Assembly (NCBI GenBank): GCA_005884155.1
Contig: VAXD01000093.1
Location: forward strand, 4,926 to 11,559
Source: Actinomycetota bacterium
GTDB lineage: Bacteria; Actinomycetota; Thermoleophilia; Gaiellales; Gaiellaceae
Reading direction: 5' to 3'
DNA: 6,634 bases
How positions within the stretch are numbered: position 1 is the stretch's first letter; every line of letters begins with the position of its first letter. A program made the translations under genes and the position numbers. The notes beneath the pieces are model-generated. The model did not search any database. It was not told the DNA's origin and saw only the letters and a program-made list of their open reading frames with translations. Positions 5,530 to 6,634 of this stretch are shown here, in pieces.

Positions 5530-5955
5530 ATGGCCTCGCGAGTGCTTGCCCTCCTGATCGCCGCCCTGACGGTCGCGGGCTGTGGCGCAGCACGGCATGC
5601 GGCGCCGGCGGCGACGACGACGCGAACGACCACGACGTCGCATCCGGTTGGCCCGTGCAAGCTCGACGCGGGTCAGCGTCGTGCCGTCCTGCTCGCGCTG
5701 CGTGACATCCGCAAGCTGCGGAAGATCCAGGCGCCGCTACACCGCTTCTCGGAGCGCGGAACGCCGGCACAGGAGGCCGAAACGGGACACTTTCTTGCTG
5801 ACATGACGTCGGCGAAGAAGCTGCCGGTGAACGTCCGTGCGCACCTGCTGCACCTCGCCAAGAACGCCACGGGGCTCTGCGGCCTGTGCTTCCAGGGGCT
5901 CGAGGCCGAGGAGCCGGTGCTGGCGACGCGCGCGGGCGAGGGGCGCTGCGGCTAG
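5530..5955 (+). CDS. Small predicted lipoprotein of unknown function
   Basis: The 141-residue product begins MASRVLALLIAALTVAGCGA. A hydrophobic signal and the lipobox VAGC (15-18) predict lipidation at C18 and anchoring on the outer face of the cytoplasmic membrane. A Thr-rich linker follows (29-37). The folded part starts near GPCKLDAGQRRAVLLALRDI at 41-60, looks largely helical, and ends with C117-G-L-C120-F-Q-G-L-E-A-E-E and C140. With C43 this leaves four cysteines in the mature domain, which may form two disulfides; the CGLC pair resembles a CxxC redox motif, but no thioredoxin fold is evident. I do not recognise the family. No Shine-Dalgarno sequence precedes the ATG; the upstream bases are a hairpin and T-run. 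GTG at 5542 is an alternative but would leave the signal without its n-region. Its stop lies 5 bases from the stop of the converging acetyltransferase. Confidence 0.78.
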   Translation: MASRVLALLIAALTVAGCGAARHAAPAATTTRTTTTSHPVGPCKLDAGQRRAVLLALRDIRKLRKIQAPLHRFSERGTPAQEAETGHFLADMTSAKKLPVNVRAHLLHLAKNATGLCGLCFQGLEAEEPVLATRAGEGRCG

Positions 5956-5960
5956 CCCTC

Positions 5961-6634
5961 CTATTCGAAGGCCCACTGAGCCGAGTCGCTGACGGGCCGG
6001 TAGCCGATCTGCTGGTAGATCGAGTTCGAGGTCGGGTTCGCGAGGTCGGTGAAGAGGAAGCAGAAGCGGCGGCCGGCCTTGAGGGCGGCCGAGCAGGCGG
6101 CCGCGACGAGATTGCTGGCGTACCCCCGACCTCGCAGGTCGAGGGGTGTGTAGACCGGCCCGACGCGGATCCCGTGAGGCGTCGGCGAGCCGACACCCGC
6201 CATCGAGACCGGGATGCCGTGGTCGACCCAGAGCTCCATCGTCCGGTTGGTCCCGGCCGCCCAGCGATCCGCAACCTCGCCGAGGTCGGCCGGGAGATGG
6301 CCGGCTCGCCTCGTCGACGAACGCGTCCATCCAGGCGATCGCGAGCTCGCGGTCGCGCTCTTCGTACGGTCGCATCGCGCCGGGGATGCCGGCAGGCCGG
6401 TCGACGTGCTCCGCCCGGTAGATCCGGAGCCGCATGACCGCGCGGGCGGAGGCGCCCGTGCGCTCTTGCCAGAGCGGCACGAATCGCTCCACCGCCGCGC
6501 GCGGGCCGCCGATTCCGGGGAGCGACTCGAAGGCGTCCTGCGCGTCGTCGGCAAGCGGCCCGAGCGCCTGGTCGTCGTCGACCTCGGAGAGGATCAGGTT
6601 GTGGGGCGGCGTGCGCATCGTCACCGCCACGACC
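5961..6634 (-). pseudogene. GNAT-family N-acetyltransferase, frameshifted and missing its N-terminus at the window edge
   Basis: Two minus-strand frames together encode one GNAT protein. The upstream frame (6633 to about 6304, 110 codons) reads AVTMRTPPHNLILSEV, RIYRAEHVDRPAGIPGAMRP and ELAIAWMDAFVDEAS. The downstream frame (6302 to 5964, 113 codons) reads GHLPADLGEVADRWAAGTNR, ELWVDHGIPVSMAGV, VGPVYTPLDLRGRGYAS and LFTDLANPTSNSIYQQIGYR. RGRGYA is the acetyl-CoA pyrophosphate-binding motif A and NSIYQQIGY the typical C-terminal motif. Neither half alone is a complete enzyme. Skipping one base at 6303/6304 (the GG of the plus-strand CCGGC) joins them as ...DEAS-GHLP..., so a one-base insertion or a sequencing error is likely. 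The usual first 50 or so residues before 'RTPPHNL' would lie beyond 6634, so the GTG near 6630 is probably not the real start. Substrate unknown. It converges on the lipoprotein gene, leaving 5 bases between stops. Confidence 0.85.

Noticed and set aside
5444..6274. 276-residue minus-strand frame spanning lipoprotein and GNAT region
   Set aside because: Ser/Arg/Pro-rich low-complexity translation without family motifs; it crosses the terminator hairpins and both supported genes.
5737..6303. Continuation of the upstream GNAT frame beyond the frameshift to 5737
   Set aside because: After about 6303 this frame becomes Arg/Pro/Gly-rich and loses family resemblance, while the other frame gains GNAT motifs; the long open frame is chance in GC-rich DNA.

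Overview
The window is GC-rich and densely coding, with actinobacterial features: few T-rich terminators, mixed SD and SD-less starts, and secreted proteins built from Ig-like and PKD modules. The protein styles (a stand-alone MshEN-type protein, a cysteine-rich secreted peptide, and an Ig-like protein ending in a 'GxFxxGD...LNSLSGG..PASFKGFA' module) suggest Actinomycetota, perhaps Thermoleophilia. That placement is inference from style, not from a marker gene.

Left part (1-2636): a TetR-family repressor, cut by the window edge, is divergent from a zinc-independent MDR-family NAD(P)-dependent oxidoreductase. The 68-bp gap between them is AT-rich and holds overlapping divergent promoters and an imperfect palindrome, which fits a repressor controlling both genes. 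Downstream on the same strand are a protein with two tandem MshEN (c-di-GMP receptor-type) domains and an unrecognised C-terminal domain, then a single-domain cupin. The gaps are 55 and 15 bases, so the three plus-strand genes could be one transcript.

Middle (2637-5526): a small cysteine-rich exported protein lies on the minus strand, its stop codon directly abutting the cupin stop. Divergent from it, after a 120-base gap, is a 799-residue secreted multidomain protein: signal peptide, an exordium-like or metallopeptidase-like domain with an HE-rich motif, a PKD domain, two Ig-like repeats and a C-terminal module. A perfect 14-bp GC-rich hairpin follows its stop, then a second hairpin with a T-run.

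Right part (5530-6634): a small lipoprotein with five cysteines, then, tail to tail, a GNAT-family acetyltransferase on the minus strand. The GNAT reading frame is broken by an apparent one-base frameshift, and its N-terminus lies beyond the window.

I found no RNA genes, CRISPR, insertion sequences or phage genes, and no convincing multi-gene novel system. The least explained items are the tandem MshEN protein without an ATPase, the secreted multidomain protein, and the operator between the TetR and oxidoreductase genes.
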